A DNA stretch of 32,113 nucleotides from positions 1-32,113 of the forward strand of contig CATLIX010000041.1 of NCBI GenBank assembly GCA_949959185.1, given 5' to 3'. The DNA is from an uncultured Eubacterium sp. (lineage in GTDB: Bacteria > Bacillota > Clostridia > Lachnospirales > Lachnospiraceae). A model generated the notes under the pieces. It was not told the origin of the DNA. It ran no database searches and was given only the letters and a program-made list of their open reading frames with translations. Positions 32,040-32,113 of the stretch are shown here, piece after piece. Each line of letters opens with the position of its first letter. Position 1 is the stretch's first letter. Made by a program: the position numbers and the translations under genes.

Positions 32040-32113
32040 GGATGGATTCCCGAGTGGCCAAAGGGGGCAGACTGTAAATCTGTTGGCAACGCCTTCGAAG
32101 GTTCGAATCCTTC
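32040..32113 (+). tRNA. tRNA-Tyr (GTA), cut by the window end
   Basis: The sequence begins GGATGGATTCCCGAGTGGCC and has the anticodon loop CTGTAAA with GTA at 32074-32076. A long class II variable arm (TTGGCAACGCCTTCGAA) and the T-arm GGTTCGAATCC follow. Only the 3' side of the acceptor stem, expected to read TCCATCC before the discriminator base, lies outside the window. A tRNA array could continue beyond. Confidence 0.95.

Overview
The window looks like chromosomal DNA of a spore-forming Clostridia, most likely a Lachnospiraceae gut commensal. This rests on GGAGG-type ribosome binding sites, many sporulation genes (SPOCS/LysM protein, CotS-like, YabP, YabQ, SpoIIE), Veg, and the conserved Firmicutes order hup-rqcP-yabP-yabQ-divIC-spoIIE-tilS-hpt-ftsH. 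No rRNA or taxon-defining gene is present, so the assignment is by gene content only.

Layout. (1) 1-3.9 kb: a large secreted protein built of fibronectin-III-like repeats, with its own promoter and terminator. (2) 3.9-4.4 kb: a gene-free stretch of hairpins, including copy A of a palindromic repeat and a minus-strand terminator. (3) 4.38-5.91 kb, minus strand: an AT-rich three-gene operon made of an unrecognised 203-residue protein, a 59-residue small protein and a PIN-domain nuclease, coupled by overlaps and with its own promoter. (4) 6.0-9.65 kb: an asymmetric heterodimeric ABC exporter. (5) 9.68-10.85 kb, minus strand: DNA polymerase IV with a possible SOS operator. (6) 11.0-13.0 kb: Veg and a SPOCS/LysM spore protein. 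(7) 13.1-18.5 kb: NlpC/P60 hydrolase, YqeY, CCA-adding enzyme, CotS-like protein and a PEGA lipoprotein ending in an asparagine tract encoded by a 9-bp minisatellite. (8) 18.5-21.1 kb: a structured intergenic region, phosphoglucomutase and HU. (9) 21.1-22.07 kb: repeat copies B and C plus a DinJ/YafQ toxin-antitoxin pair lodged between HU and RqcP. (10) 22.1-29.5 kb: rqcP, yabP, yabQ, divIC, spoIIE, tilS, hpt, ftsH. (11) 29.8-32.1 kb: a cytoplasmic GH13 alpha-glucan hydrolase and the start of tRNA-Tyr.

Most genes are housekeeping or sporulation genes. The parts that stand out are the PIN operon with its small missed gene; the hairpin repeat that sits directly behind intrinsic terminators in two places; the toxin-antitoxin insertion that places rqcP behind a toxin promoter; a spoIIE promoter with the 21-bp spacing typical of Spo0A-activated promoters; and an in-frame minisatellite. 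All calls come from reading the sequence; no database search was run.
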